The notes: generated from the letters alone by a model not told the origin. DNA of 64,000 nucleotides from Alphaproteobacteria bacterium (GCA_016870095.1 VGCI01000001.1:202922-266921); one strand, 5' to 3'. Positions 6,957 through 16,221 are shown, numbered from the stretch's first letter. Program-made: numbers and translations.

Positions 6957-9605
6957 TTAGCTGCGCAACCGCAATAAAGCTTCTTCAATTTTTGCTTTGC
7001 GTACGCCAAAGGCTTCCACCCGGTCTTGCATTTCTTCAATAATTTCAGGTTTAGCTTTTTCCATAAAGTCAGTATTAGATAGCCTGTTATGGCAGCTTGA
7101 GATTTCTGCGGTGACTTTTTTAAATTCGTCCTCAAGTCGTTTGATCTCCATTGGGACATCAATGGAGCCGCCCAATGGCAAAATAACGGGGGTATTACCG
7201 GCCAGAAATTGCACAGCTTCTTTTATGATTCCTGGTTTTTCTGGGAAGACACTTATTGTTTCGACGCGTCCCAACCTCATTAGAATGGCTTCATGTCGTG
7301 TCAGACGAGCTTGAATTTCTGGGGTTACTTCATAAACATGCAAAGGGAGTAGAGATCCGGGAGGAATATTGAACTCTGCACGGCGTGATCGAATACCATC
7401 AATGACCTGAACAATCCAATTCATTTCTTGAGCAGCAGATAAATCGATTATTTCAGAGTTTGTCTCGGGCCAAGGTTGAAGAATGAGTAATCCCTGACGC
7501 GCATTTGTGAACTCTTTCCAAAGAATTTCGGTCATAAATGGAATAAAGGGGTGGGCAATTTTTAAAATTTCCACGAGGGCCCAAGCAGCTGTCTGGCGAG
7601 CCTCTGTAGCTAAGATTTCGTCCTTGAAAATGGGTTTGAGGAATTCGAGATAATAATCGCAATAAATTCCCCAAACAAATTGATAAACATGATTTGATGC
7701 ATCGTCAAATCGATAGGCGTCCAAAGCAAGTGTTACCCGTTTAGCGAGGGCTATGGTTTCCCCAACCATCCATTGATTGATTGTATGTTGACATAATTTT
7801 GGATCAAAGTTTTCATCGAATACACAGTCATTCATTTGTAAAAAACGAGCGGCATTCCATATTTTTGTCATGAAATTTCGGCCACTCTCAATACGGGCCT
7901 CACCCAGCTTTAAGTCTCGTCCGGGAACGGCCAGAGAGGCTAAAGTAAAGCGCAAAGCATCAGTCCCATACTTATCCATATATGCTAAGGGGTTTATAAC
8001 ATTTCCTTTTGTCTTAGACATTTTCGAGCCTTTTTCATCTCGAACCATTCCGTGAATGTAAACCGTTTTAAAAGGCACTTCCTTTGTAAAGTGTAGGCCC
8101 ATCATCATCATCCTTGCGACCCAAAAAAAGATAATATCAAAGCCAGTGTCTAAAACATCTGTTGGATAATAGCGTTGCAGTTCTGGTGTATTTTCTGGCC
8201 ATCCTAATGTTGAAAAAGGCCATAGAGCAGATGAGAACCAGGTATCCAAAACATCTGTGTCACGGGTTAATACTGTAGCGTTTCCATAATGGGAATCTGC
8301 AGCTGTCTGGGCTTGCTCTTCTGTTTCTTCCACAAAAGTATGCCCATCGGGTCCGTACCAAACGGGTACCTGGTGTCCCCACCAAATTTGACGAGAAATA
8401 CACCAAGGTTGAATGTTGCGTAACCATTCAAAATAAGTGGCAGCACTATGGTCGGGTAAAAATTTTGTGCGCCCTTCTTCTACGGCTTTAATAGCAGGTA
8501 TAGCTAAAGTTTTTGCATCAACAAACCATTGATCGGTTAACCAAGGTTGAATCTGAATACCGGATTTTTCTCCATAGGGAACAGCATGCACATTGGGTTC
8601 TACTTTTTCTAAAAGCTCGGCAACTTCTAAATCAGCAAGAACTTTCGCGCGGGCGGTTTCAATACTTAAACCTTGGTACACCGGGGGTACGGACTCATTA
8701 AGATGAGCACTCTTATCGAAGATATTAATTAAAGGCAGATTATGACGCTGACCGACTTCAAAGTCATTAAAATCGTGACCTGGTGTAATTTTAACAGCGC
8801 CACTGCCTTTTTCAGGGTCACAATATTCATCTCCGATAAGGGGAATGGTTCGGTCTGTGAGGGGCAAATGAAGGTTTTTTCCAATAAGATGTTTATATCG
8901 CTCATCATCGGGATGAACGGCAACAGCAACATCTCCCAATAGGGTTTCAGGGCGTGTGGTTGCAACAATAATAAATTGGTCAGAATTATCCACAAGTGGA
9001 TAGCGAATATACCACAAATTTCCTTTGGTTTCTTGAGAAATAACTTCTAGATCGGATACCGCTGTTTGAAGTTTGGGATCCCAATTAACAAGTCGCTTAT
9101 CTTTGTAGATGAGCCCCTCTTTGTAGAGAGATACGAAAACTTTTAGAACTGCGCGACTTAAGCCTTCATCAAGTGTAAAACGCTGGCGTTTCCAGTCGGG
9201 AGAGATTCCCAAACGTCGTTGTTGGCTGACAATCATATCTCCCGATTCTTTTTTCCATTCCCAAATTTTTTCAATAAAAGTTTCCCGCCCCAAATCTTGA
9301 CGGCTAATTCCTTGTTCAGCAAGTTGACGCTCGACAACAAATTGAGTCGCAATGCCGGCATGATCTGTTCCCGGTTGCCAAAGAACATCAAATCCTTGCA
9401 TGCGTTTAAAACGAATAAGAATATCTTGAATGGTATAAGTTAGGGCGTGACCCACATGCAAACTTCCCGTTACGTTTGGGGGAGGCATCATAATTGTATA
9501 GGGTTTTTTTTGAGATGAAGGGTTGCATGCAAAAGCTCCAGACGCTTCCCATGCTTCGTATATTTCTCCTTCTTGGGATTGGGGATCAAATAATTTCTCA
9601 AGCAT
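6957..9605 (-). CDS. valS: Valyl-tRNA synthetase
   Basis: An 882-residue class Ia aminoacyl-tRNA synthetase charging tRNA-Val. The HIGH-type motif is HVGH at 50-53, inside PPPNVTGSLHVGHAL. The KMSKS-type motif is KMSK at 528-531. Between them lies the CP1 editing domain, with TTRPETLLGDVAVAVHPDD and GTDHAGIATQ. The C-terminus has the anticodon-binding domain and the ValS-specific coiled coil (about 815-880, Glu/Lys-rich). Length and domain order are standard and no disruption is visible. It is transcribed away from the RluD gene's downstream end, with 62 bases between them, and could share a transcript with it. Confidence 0.98.
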   Translation of the reverse strand: MLEKLFDPQSQEGEIYEAWEASGAFACNPSSQKKPYTIMMPPPNVTGSLHVGHALTYTIQDILIRFKRMQGFDVLWQPGTDHAGIATQFVVERQLAEQGISRQDLGRETFIEKIWEWKKESGDMIVSQQRRLGISPDWKRQRFTLDEGLSRAVLKVFVSLYKEGLIYKDKRLVNWDPKLQTAVSDLEVISQETKGNLWYIRYPLVDNSDQFIIVATTRPETLLGDVAVAVHPDDERYKHLIGKNLHLPLTDRTIPLIGDEYCDPEKGSGAVKITPGHDFNDFEVGQRHNLPLINIFDKSAHLNESVPPVYQGLSIETARAKVLADLEVAELLEKVEPNVHAVPYGEKSGIQIQPWLTDQWFVDAKTLAIPAIKAVEEGRTKFLPDHSAATYFEWLRNIQPWCISRQIWWGHQVPVWYGPDGHTFVEETEEQAQTAADSHYGNATVLTRDTDVLDTWFSSALWPFSTLGWPENTPELQRYYPTDVLDTGFDIIFFWVARMMMMGLHFTKEVPFKTVYIHGMVRDEKGSKMSKTKGNVINPLAYMDKYGTDALRFTLASLAVPGRDLKLGEARIESGRNFMTKIWNAARFLQMNDCVFDENFDPKLCQHTINQWMVGETIALAKRVTLALDAYRFDDASNHVYQFVWGIYCDYYLEFLKPIFKDEILATEARQTAAWALVEILKIAHPFIPFMTEILWKEFTNARQGLLILQPWPETNSEIIDLSAAQEMNWIVQVIDGIRSRRAEFNIPPGSLLPLHVYEVTPEIQARLTRHEAILMRLGRVETISVFPEKPGIIKEAVQFLAGNTPVILPLGGSIDVPMEIKRLEDEFKKVTAEISSCHNRLSNTDFMEKAKPEIIEEMQDRVEAFGVRKAKIEEALLRLRS

Positions 9606-9667
9606 AAATATATCTCTTTATTGTAGCATAATGATTTCCCATCAATAGCGGATTTTGAGGGAAAAGG

Positions 9668-10627
9668 CTATAACAACGACGCTAGATATTCTAAGTCAGG
9701 GGGCAAGGGAATATTAAAGGTCATAAATTCTCCAGTTGTTGGGTGAATCAATCTGAGTTCAAATGCATGAAGAGCTTGTCTAGGAAACGCAAGAATTTCG
9801 GGTGCAAATGATTTCTTTGCCCATTTGGGGATGCGACTATAGACGGGATCCCCAATCAAGGAATGATTGATATGGGCCATATGAACACGAATTTGATGAG
9901 TTCGCCCGGTTTCTAAGTCACACCGAATCAGAGAGATGCTTTGCGATACATCGTCTTTTGCAAAATAGCGTTTGAGAACCTGATAATGAGTTAGAGCCGA
10001 TTTCCCTCCGCTGGTTACAACGGCCATTTTTTGCCGGTTTTGTGGACTGCGGCCAATATCCCCTTCAATTACTCCTTCTTTCGGTTGGGGAATCCCCCAC
10101 ACAAAGGCCCAATATGAGCGACTTAAGGTACGTTTGGCAAATTGGGCACTTAGACCCTGATGGGTTTTGTCATTTTTTGCCACAACCATCAACCCACTCG
10201 TTTCTTTGTCGAGTCGGTGAACAATACCGGGGCGACGAACGCCTCCAATACCGGATAAGCTTTCTTTACAATGGGCCAAAAGGGCATTTACAAGGGTCGA
10301 GTTGCGGTGGCCGGGTGCAGGGTGAACGACCATTCCGGCAGGTTTATTCAAAATTAACAAATCAGTATCTTCATAAACAATGTCGAGCGGTATATTTTCA
10401 GCTTGAGGAAAAGCATTAACAGCCGGGGGAATTGTAAGGGTATAAATTTCCCCTTCTCGTATCATGCGCGAAGCGGATGTGATAATTTCGCCACTACAAC
10501 GGAGTCGAGAATCATCCATTAGAGCTTTAATGCGTGTGCGGGTAAGTTGGGTTAGGTGCGTTGTTAAAAACTTATCTAGTCTTTGTTTTTTTTCACCTTT
10601 TTCAACTTTAATGGTGATAATTTCCAC
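9668..10627 (-). CDS. rluD: RluA-family pseudouridine synthase (RluD type)
   Basis: A 319-residue protein. An N-terminal S4 RNA-binding domain (about 14-75, RLDKFLTTHLTQLTRTRIK) precedes the RluA/RluD catalytic domain. The catalytic motif HRLDKETSG holds the nucleophilic Asp140. GRTHQIRVHMAHINHSLIGDP (split here as GRTHQIRVH and IGDP) marks the second conserved region. RluD makes pseudouridines in helix 69 of 23S rRNA. The S4 domain and gene length favour RluD over RluA or RluC, but paralogue identity is inferred. The start is a GTG with AGGAATAA about ten bases upstream. It is divergent from the secreted protein at 10901. Confidence 0.88.
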   Translation of the reverse strand: MEIITIKVEKGEKKQRLDKFLTTHLTQLTRTRIKALMDDSRLRCSGEIITSASRMIREGEIYTLTIPPAVNAFPQAENIPLDIVYEDTDLLILNKPAGMVVHPAPGHRNSTLVNALLAHCKESLSGIGGVRRPGIVHRLDKETSGLMVVAKNDKTHQGLSAQFAKRTLSRSYWAFVWGIPQPKEGVIEGDIGRSPQNRQKMAVVTSGGKSALTHYQVLKRYFAKDDVSQSISLIRCDLETGRTHQIRVHMAHINHSLIGDPVYSRIPKWAKKSFAPEILAFPRQALHAFELRLIHPTTGEFMTFNIPLPPDLEYLASLL

Positions 10628-10724
10628 TCAATTATTCCTATTTACGATTTGTTGTTTTAAAGCACTCTTCTTTTATGTACGCATCTTCTGTCAAAAAATC
10701 CAGAAAACGTTTGTAGAACTTTAG

Positions 10725-10754
10725 TTGCATTTTTTGTAAAAATTTGTCTAGAAT
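10725..10754 (+). promoter_or_regulatory. Putative promoter upstream of secreted protein gene
   Basis: TTGCAT (10725-10730) and TAGAAT (10749-10754) are 18 bases apart, about 145 bases before the coding start. This leaves a long 5' leader containing the hairpin at 10832-10866. The segment TAAAAATTTGTCTAG (10737-10751) recurs with one extra T at 19081-19096, upstream of another envelope gene. Confidence 0.4.
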
Positions 10755-10831
10755 GGCACTCGTATCTCGCAATAAATGTGCAAAAACATTCAACCTATGA
10801 TTGTAAAAAGTTTGTGATTTTACGGGAGTTG

Positions 10832-10866
10832 AAGGGTAGATTCGGTTAGTGATAATCTGAACCCTT
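10832..10866 (+). other. 5' leader hairpin
   Basis: AAGGGTAGATT (10832-10842) pairs with AATCT (10854-10858) and ACCCTT (10861-10866). This is an 11-bp stem interrupted by a GA bulge, with an 11-base loop. No T-run follows, so it is not a terminator. It sits 35 bases before the start of the downstream gene and may stabilise the mRNA or bind a regulator. The role is unknown. Confidence 0.5.
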
Positions 10867-10900
10867 GAGTGAAAGAACTATAATTAAGAAAGGATAAAAA

Positions 10901-11557
10901 ATGAATCGTACTATTTTAGCTTCTCTGACATCTGTTGCTTTAAGCTTTGCTGCAGGATCAAATATATTGGCTAATCCTGCTGCGCCAACAGAACCCCCTC
11001 ATGCTGATCAACAGGCGCCACAAGTAGAAAAATTGGCAACTGAAAAATTATCTCCAGAAGTATTGAAAGCGTGTGAAGAAAAACTTGCAAAAATTAAAGA
11101 AGCCGGAAATTCTTTGCCGACAGAGAAAAAGGTTGAGTTTGATAGCAGCCTAAAACATGCTGCAATTGAAATTGAGGATTTAAATAATCCAGCTCATAAA
11201 GACTCGAAAAAGCATCTTCATGCTTTTAATGGGCATATTAAATTTGCTGAAAAAATTCTCCATCAGCAAGAAATTTTGCAAGCAAAAGCAAAGAAAGAAG
11301 AAGAACGTCAAGCAAAAGCCCAAGAACGTAAAGTAAGGGCTGAAGAACGCAAAGCAAAAGCTGAAGCGCGCGCAGCTGCACGTGAACAAGCACGCAAGGC
11401 CAAGAAAGATGCACCCAAAATAGAAAAAAAGCTATTGGATGACAGCAAGGCCCCGCAAGACCGAAGAATAAGACAAGATCAAGCCGATAATGGAAGATCT
11501 GAAGGAGCCAGCACTCAAGAGCCGGGAACAGAAGCTAGAAAGCCCCTGAACTCATAA
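10901..11557 (+). CDS. Secreted coiled-coil, Lys/Ala/Glu-rich protein of unknown function
   Basis: A 218-residue protein with a signal peptide (MNRTILASLTSVALSFAAG, cleavage near ILANPA at about 25). Residues 45-115 look helical with regular hydrophobics. Residues 125-180 form an almost purely charged helix made of repeated AKAEERKAKAEAR-like units. The C-terminus is a hydrophilic tail. AAGGAT precedes the ATG. The composition resembles periplasmic or surface coiled-coil proteins, but no named domain is recognised. It belongs to the same stylistic group as the proteins at 2034, 15808 and 38226. Confidence 0.8.
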   Translation: MNRTILASLTSVALSFAAGSNILANPAAPTEPPHADQQAPQVEKLATEKLSPEVLKACEEKLAKIKEAGNSLPTEKKVEFDSSLKHAAIEIEDLNNPAHKDSKKHLHAFNGHIKFAEKILHQQEILQAKAKKEEERQAKAQERKVRAEERKAKAEARAAAREQARKAKKDAPKIEKKLLDDSKAPQDRRIRQDQADNGRSEGASTQEPGTEARKPLNS

Positions 11558-11838
11558 AGCTCACAATTGATGATCATACGGGGGGCCCATTTATAAGGGC
11601 TTCTCGTAATGCCCCTATTTCTTATCGAGTATTTCCTTGACTTTTCTAAAATAAACTGTATGGTCAGTCCTATATGGCAGAATTCATAAATTCTCAAAAG
11701 TGTATTTGATTTCATTACAAGTTTTCATTTTACTATAGATTTATAACTTAATTATTTTTTATTGATCTTCATTGAGTCAAAAAGATGAAACAACATCTGC
11801 CGACTATAATATTTCCAAAATGATTTGGAGATATAAAA

Positions 11839-13659
11839 ATGAATAATATAAAGGATAATACTACTATGTCTATAGTTCCAAATCAGCAATCTAATTCTGA
11901 TCTCACTACTCAACCCACTTTAAAAATAAATCCAGACCTTTTTCAAAATTCACCCATTAAAAGTTTCGATTCATTCTCTTTTCCCGAAAGCCTTGTGTTT
12001 GCCTTGAAAGATATGGGCATTTCATGCCCAACTCCCATTCAAGCGGCTACAATAGCTTTGGCAGTTGAAGGACAAGATGTTATGGCATCTGCACAAACGG
12101 GAACAGGAAAAACACTGGCTTATACGCTTCCCCTAATGGTGCGTCTTCTGGCATCTCCCCAGAGTAATGCCCTTGTCTTAGCGCCTACACGAGAATTGGC
12201 AGCACAGGTTCGGGATATTTTGCGGCAACTTTTGGGAAGGCGCCCGGCTTTCAACATGGCTTTACTGATAGGGGGCGAATCCATGGGAAAACAATTTGCC
12301 CAGTTAAAAGGTCGTCCTCGCATTATTGTAGGCACCCCGGGTCGTATATGTGATCATTTGACTCGAGGAAGTTTGAGTTTAAAGCATACAGGATTTTTGG
12401 TAATCGATGAAGCAGATCGAATGCTGGATATGGGCTTTAGCATTCAACTTGACCGCATAGCTGAGTATCTCCCCAATCAAAGACAAACATTGATGTTTTC
12501 AGCGACGGTTCCTTCCAATATTTTAAAATTGTCTCAGAAATATTTGCAAGATCCTGCATGTATATGTGTTGATTCTCCAACGAAAGCAGCTCCAAATATC
12601 AAACAAGAAATTGTTCGAACGACACAAGGGGAAAAATTCCCTAACTTGATGCGCGAATTAAATGAGCGTGAGGGATCTGTTATCATATTTGTAAAAACAA
12701 AGCGGGGTGCAGATCAATTGGCTGATAAGCTTCGTCGTCAAGATTTAAGCGCCGATTCTATTCATGGAGATTTAAAGCAGCGCCAACGAGACAGGGCAAT
12801 TTTACAATTTAGAAACAGTAAAACGCGAATTATGGTTGCGACTGATGTTGCGGCTCGTGGCTTGGATATTCCGCATATTCGTCATGTCATTAATTATGAT
12901 TTACCTCAATGTCCGGAGGATTATATCCATCGTATTGGAAGAACGGCTCGGGCAGGTTCAGAAGGTAATGCTTTGTGTTTAATTTGCCCTGATGATAATG
13001 CAAAATGGAATGCGATTAACCGATTAATGAATCCAGGTGCACCTAAAGAACCAACAGGTCCGGGAAACGGACGTTTCCAAGGTAGGCCGAGTAAAGGACG
13101 TTCTTCGGGAAAATTTGAGAGTAGGGGGGCTGGCAATGGGCGCCCTGATTTTCCTCGCAAAAAACAATCTTCTAGTGATACCTTTGGTCAATCTTGGGGA
13201 AAGCCAAGGCAAGAAAATTCCGATAATTCGCAAGGGAAACCTCTGGGAAAATCATTTGGGAACTCTCCAAAGAAATCTTCTGGTAAACCGTGGGACCGTC
13301 CAAGACAAGATGCTACAGGTGAGTCTCAAGGAAAACCATGGGACCGCCCAAGACGGGATGCTGCAGGTGAGTCTCAAGGAAAACCGTGGGACCGTCCAAG
13401 ACGGGATGCTACAGGTGAGTCTCAAGGAAAACCATGGGACCGTCCAAGACGAGGAGTTTCAGGTGATTCTCAAAGCTCATCATTAGGTAAACCGCAGAGT
13501 AAATCCTGGGGGAAGCCTCGGCGTGAATCTTCCGCTCAACAACCATTTCAACAAGGTGCTCACCCCTCAGCTCAGCCTTGGGGAAAAAGCAAACCTTCCG
13601 GATTTAATCCTAATGGTCCTAAAAAAAGTCCACCTAAGAGATTTTCAAGAGGTTCATAA
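11839..13659 (+). CDS. DEAD-box ATP-dependent RNA helicase (RhlE-like) with repeat-rich C-terminal tail
   Basis: A 606-residue helicase. After about 40 variable residues comes the Q motif (CPTPIQAATI), then motif I AQTGTGKT (about 86-93), PTRELA, DEAD at 190-193 followed by RMLDMGF, the SAT motif, and HRIGRTARAG near residue 365. The RhlE/SrmB group unwinds structured RNA in ribosome assembly and cold adaptation. From about residue 400 the tail is Gly/Arg/Ser-rich. It contains four 16-residue repeats of the form GKPWDRPRRDATGESQ, which probably act as a disordered RNA-binding arm. GGAGA precedes the ATG. A CCAAA/TTTGG hairpin (11815-11828) overlaps this ribosome site and could mask it. A second ATG lies 27 bases downstream. 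Confidence 0.93.
   Translation: MNNIKDNTTMSIVPNQQSNSDLTTQPTLKINPDLFQNSPIKSFDSFSFPESLVFALKDMGISCPTPIQAATIALAVEGQDVMASAQTGTGKTLAYTLPLMVRLLASPQSNALVLAPTRELAAQVRDILRQLLGRRPAFNMALLIGGESMGKQFAQLKGRPRIIVGTPGRICDHLTRGSLSLKHTGFLVIDEADRMLDMGFSIQLDRIAEYLPNQRQTLMFSATVPSNILKLSQKYLQDPACICVDSPTKAAPNIKQEIVRTTQGEKFPNLMRELNEREGSVIIFVKTKRGADQLADKLRRQDLSADSIHGDLKQRQRDRAILQFRNSKTRIMVATDVAARGLDIPHIRHVINYDLPQCPEDYIHRIGRTARAGSEGNALCLICPDDNAKWNAINRLMNPGAPKEPTGPGNGRFQGRPSKGRSSGKFESRGAGNGRPDFPRKKQSSSDTFGQSWGKPRQENSDNSQGKPLGKSFGNSPKKSSGKPWDRPRQDATGESQGKPWDRPRRDAAGESQGKPWDRPRRDATGESQGKPWDRPRRGVSGDSQSSSLGKPQSKSWGKPRRESSAQQPFQQGAHPSAQPWGKSKPSGFNPNGPKKSPPKRFSRGS
13282..13473 (+). repeat. Four tandem 48-bp repeats in the helicase tail
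   Basis: Four in-frame copies encode GKPWDRPR(Q/R)-(D/G)-x-x-G-(E/D)-S-Q. The copies differ mostly at scattered positions, for example ACCGTGG versus ACCATGG. This suggests recent expansion by slippage or unequal recombination, with copy number likely to vary between strains. Confidence 0.95.
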
Positions 13660-13816
13660 GTCGAACTTCTTGGTTTAGGTTGTTTAAAGTAATTCTTTGG
13701 GGTTGAGTGTTAAGCTTGCACCAAAGGATTGACTTTAAAAGGACTTACGCCTTGACCCCCTTTGAATCAGAAAATATATTTAAGATAATTGAAAACTCTT
13801 GAACCAGGGAGGTAAT

Positions 13817-14791
13817 GTGAAAAAAATATATCATTACTTTCTATTCCTTTTGTTCGCAACAACTGGAGTTGCTGCAGAAAAATTACTTCCCGATGACTCT
13901 TCTGATAACCGCCAACAGCCTGGTGGGGATCAATCTGTAGCCGATCCTAAAAAGTCACTTTTGGGTTCCTCTCAAATTGTTACAAAATCCGAAGAGCAAA
14001 GGGTTGGATCGGAACAAGCCCGGGAAAATTTACTCCGAAGTCTTGATCTTACAACCAACACTCCAACTCTTGCAGATGCACCAATCGATATATTTTATCA
14101 AGAAAGAGGACTTGTCAGAATGGCATTTCTTAATTCGGGATATTATATGAAAAAAGCTTCCGGTGCGGTTGCAAGTTGTATTACTTTTGTGAGAGCGTGT
14201 GTACCTCTTTCTTTTATGCAAGCGGCATCAGTAACTGCGGCTAGTTCCTATGCAGAAATGATTGTTCGAGGGGATTCTGAAAATTTTCCTGATATCTCAC
14301 TTGCTGATTTATTGGCAGTTTTTCAAAGTGATCCGGATCGAACGACGTTTAAACAATATTCTTTAAATCAAAGAACTTTTTCTTTTACCTCACAAGGATT
14401 TAATGGCATTAATACGGGTTATCAGGGACGCGCTATTATTAAGGATTTTGCTTTCGGGCAGCGATTGGTTCGCGCTGGGGATGAAAGCAAAGTTCTCGAT
14501 AGTTATACGGAGGAAAAGGGTAGAACCCGACTTAATGCACTTATCACTTTGGAAGAACATATAACACTTTTAGAATGGCTAGGGAAACGTTTTGTCTTTA
14601 ATGATTTGATTTATTTAAGAAAATTGGGGAAGCCTTATAAGGATGTTTTTGGGAATACCTGTATTTTATATGAACTTGCTGCAGATCCACAAGGGCTCAT
14701 TATTGAAGTGATGCGTAAACAAGACAAGGAATATGATCAATTAGTTGCTCTGTGGCAAGAACGTTGGAGCTACCAACATAGTCAGAAATAA
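13817..14791 (+). CDS. Secreted protein of unknown function
   Basis: A 324-residue protein when started at the GTG at 13817, which has GGGAGG four bases upstream. An earlier in-frame TTG (13799) would place this ribosome site inside the gene, so I prefer the GTG. The signal peptide (KKIYHYFLFLLFATTGVAA) is followed by an acidic, Gln-rich linker. A folded region of mixed composition runs from about 75 to 320. It includes a Ser/Ala-rich stretch with two cysteines (ASCITFVRACVPLSF) and a C-terminal region rich in aromatics (WQERWSYQ). I do not recognise a family. It lies between the helicase and prmA (convergent) and appears to be monocistronic. Confidence 0.75.
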   Translation: MKKIYHYFLFLLFATTGVAAEKLLPDDSSDNRQQPGGDQSVADPKKSLLGSSQIVTKSEEQRVGSEQARENLLRSLDLTTNTPTLADAPIDIFYQERGLVRMAFLNSGYYMKKASGAVASCITFVRACVPLSFMQAASVTAASSYAEMIVRGDSENFPDISLADLLAVFQSDPDRTTFKQYSLNQRTFSFTSQGFNGINTGYQGRAIIKDFAFGQRLVRAGDESKVLDSYTEEKGRTRLNALITLEEHITLLEWLGKRFVFNDLIYLRKLGKPYKDVFGNTCILYELAADPQGLIIEVMRKQDKEYDQLVALWQERWSYQHSQK

Positions 14792-14830
14792 AAGTTTCAA
14801 AGTTTTTATAAAGCACTTTATAAAAATTTA

Positions 14831-15703
14831 TCACTCTGTTTTTTCTAATAATAAAGCTACCCAATCATTAAGAGTCCTTAAGCTATGTAAACGAAGACCA
14901 TAAGTCCGATAAGCATTCACAACCTCTTCCCGATCACGATTAAGTAACCCAGATAAAATCACCAGGCCTTTAGGAGCCAAGGATTGTGATAATTCTTTCG
15001 CCATACTAATGAGGGGAGCGGCCAAAATATTCGCAGTAATAAGATCATAAGGAGCTCTGCTATACACATTTGGGTTCTCAAAACCCTCACTTAGCAATCC
15101 CTGGAAAAGGGGAGCACAGTGATTGAGGGCCGCGTTGTGGGTGGCAACGCGAATGCATTCTGGATCATTATCTGCAGCAAGAACGTTAACATTCCACGTT
15201 TTGGCCATGGCAATGGCTAGAATTCCTGATCCACATCCCATATCAAGAGGCTTTTGAAATGTTCGACCCTCCGTTGCCAAATCATCCAAAGTAAGCAAAC
15301 ATCCCGTAGTTGTTTCATGTTCCCCAGATCCAAAAGCTGTGGCTGCATTAATTTCGAGTGTGACAGAGTCTTGAGGAGGTTTTGGAGTTGTATGGCTACC
15401 ATAAACATAATAGCGCCCAATTTGTTGAGGGGGGAAACTCCGCCACGTAGCTTCTAACCAATCTGTATCAGGTATCTTTTCAATACTTAAGGATGGAAGT
15501 GAAATATGGAGTTTTTGACAAATAGGAGATAAGAGGCTCAGGAAGTCTTGAGGTTGAGGTTCCTTTGTCATAATTGCTTCAATGATCCATAAATCAGCGT
15601 CTTTGGTTTCAAACCAGGAAACGGCAGAAACATGGTCTTCCAAGGAGCTGCCTAGGTCTGCGGCATGGGAGGGTTGGGCGTGAAAAAAAATTCTCCAAAA
15701 CAT
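14831..15703 (-). CDS. prmA: Ribosomal protein L11 methyltransferase
   Basis: A 290-residue AdoMet-dependent methyltransferase that trimethylates ribosomal protein L11. The PrmA signature is complete: LEINAATAFGSGEHETTTGCL at about 115-135 (read as AFGSGEHETT), then the SAM-binding DMGCGSGILAIA starting at Asp154, then ADNDPECIRVA, and ITANILAAPLISMA as the catalytic NPPY-like region. The N-terminal substrate-recognition domain contains the TDWLEATWRSFPPQQIG motif. It is convergent with the unknown secreted gene. Confidence 0.93.
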   Translation of the reverse strand: MFWRIFFHAQPSHAADLGSSLEDHVSAVSWFETKDADLWIIEAIMTKEPQPQDFLSLLSPICQKLHISLPSLSIEKIPDTDWLEATWRSFPPQQIGRYYVYGSHTTPKPPQDSVTLEINAATAFGSGEHETTTGCLLTLDDLATEGRTFQKPLDMGCGSGILAIAMAKTWNVNVLAADNDPECIRVATHNAALNHCAPLFQGLLSEGFENPNVYSRAPYDLITANILAAPLISMAKELSQSLAPKGLVILSGLLNRDREEVVNAYRTYGLRLHSLRTLNDWVALLLEKTE

Positions 15704-15807
15704 TTGCGTTTCTCCGGGGGGATGAAAGGGGAAAATTGGACTTAACAGTTTATTAATTTTTCTAACCTTACACTATTTTTATAACTTGATAAATATGGAG
15801 AAGCATT

Positions 15808-16221
15808 ATGAAAAAAGTCACGTTGTTGCTTGCACTAACTACTTTGTTCTCTAAGTTGGCTATGGCTGATGAGCCCATTAAGAATTCCGCTGCTTTTGAA
15901 AAGGATTTGACAGGGAATAAAAAAGAAACGACACCGGCTCAGGAGAAATCTCAAAATTCAAATAAGGAAGAGGGAAAAGAAGCAACCCAGCTTAAACTAG
16001 CTGACTTGATGAAACAGCAAGAAAAAATCACGAATGAAATGGTCGAGCTCAATGGTAAAATCGCGGCTCTAGAAGAGTCTACAGACTCTGAAAAAGATAG
16101 TAAAATCAGAGAATTGGATGATTCTCTCAATAAGTTAATGAGCCAAGGGTCTAAAGTGCAAGTAAAAATTGATAAACTTCATACGCCAGCATCAGAAGAT
16201 ACCAAAGCTGCAAAAAAATGA
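15808..16221 (+). CDS. Small secreted coiled-coil protein of unknown function
   Basis: A 137-residue protein with a signal peptide (MKKVTLLLALTTLFSKLAMA, cleavage before DEP). The mature part begins with a disordered Lys/Thr/Gln region. A heptad-like helix follows at about 65-120 (LADLMKQQEKITNEMVELNG and a following IAALEES segment), typical of a short coiled coil. A GGAGAAGC ribosome site lies just before the ATG. No known domain is seen. It is divergent from prmA with 104 bases between them. Confidence 0.75.
   Translation: MKKVTLLLALTTLFSKLAMADEPIKNSAAFEKDLTGNKKETTPAQEKSQNSNKEEGKEATQLKLADLMKQQEKITNEMVELNGKIAALEESTDSEKDSKIRELDDSLNKLMSQGSKVQVKIDKLHTPASEDTKAAKK

Noticed and set aside
11578..11620. 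GC-rich inverted sequence after the secreted protein at 10901-11557
   Set aside because: GCCC/GGGC arms exist but no T-tract follows, so I did not call a terminator.
13037..13486. A 149-codon plus-strand frame inside the RhlE-like helicase tail
   Set aside because: It is a shifted reading of the 48-bp repeat region; the helicase frame continues uninterrupted from the conserved motifs.
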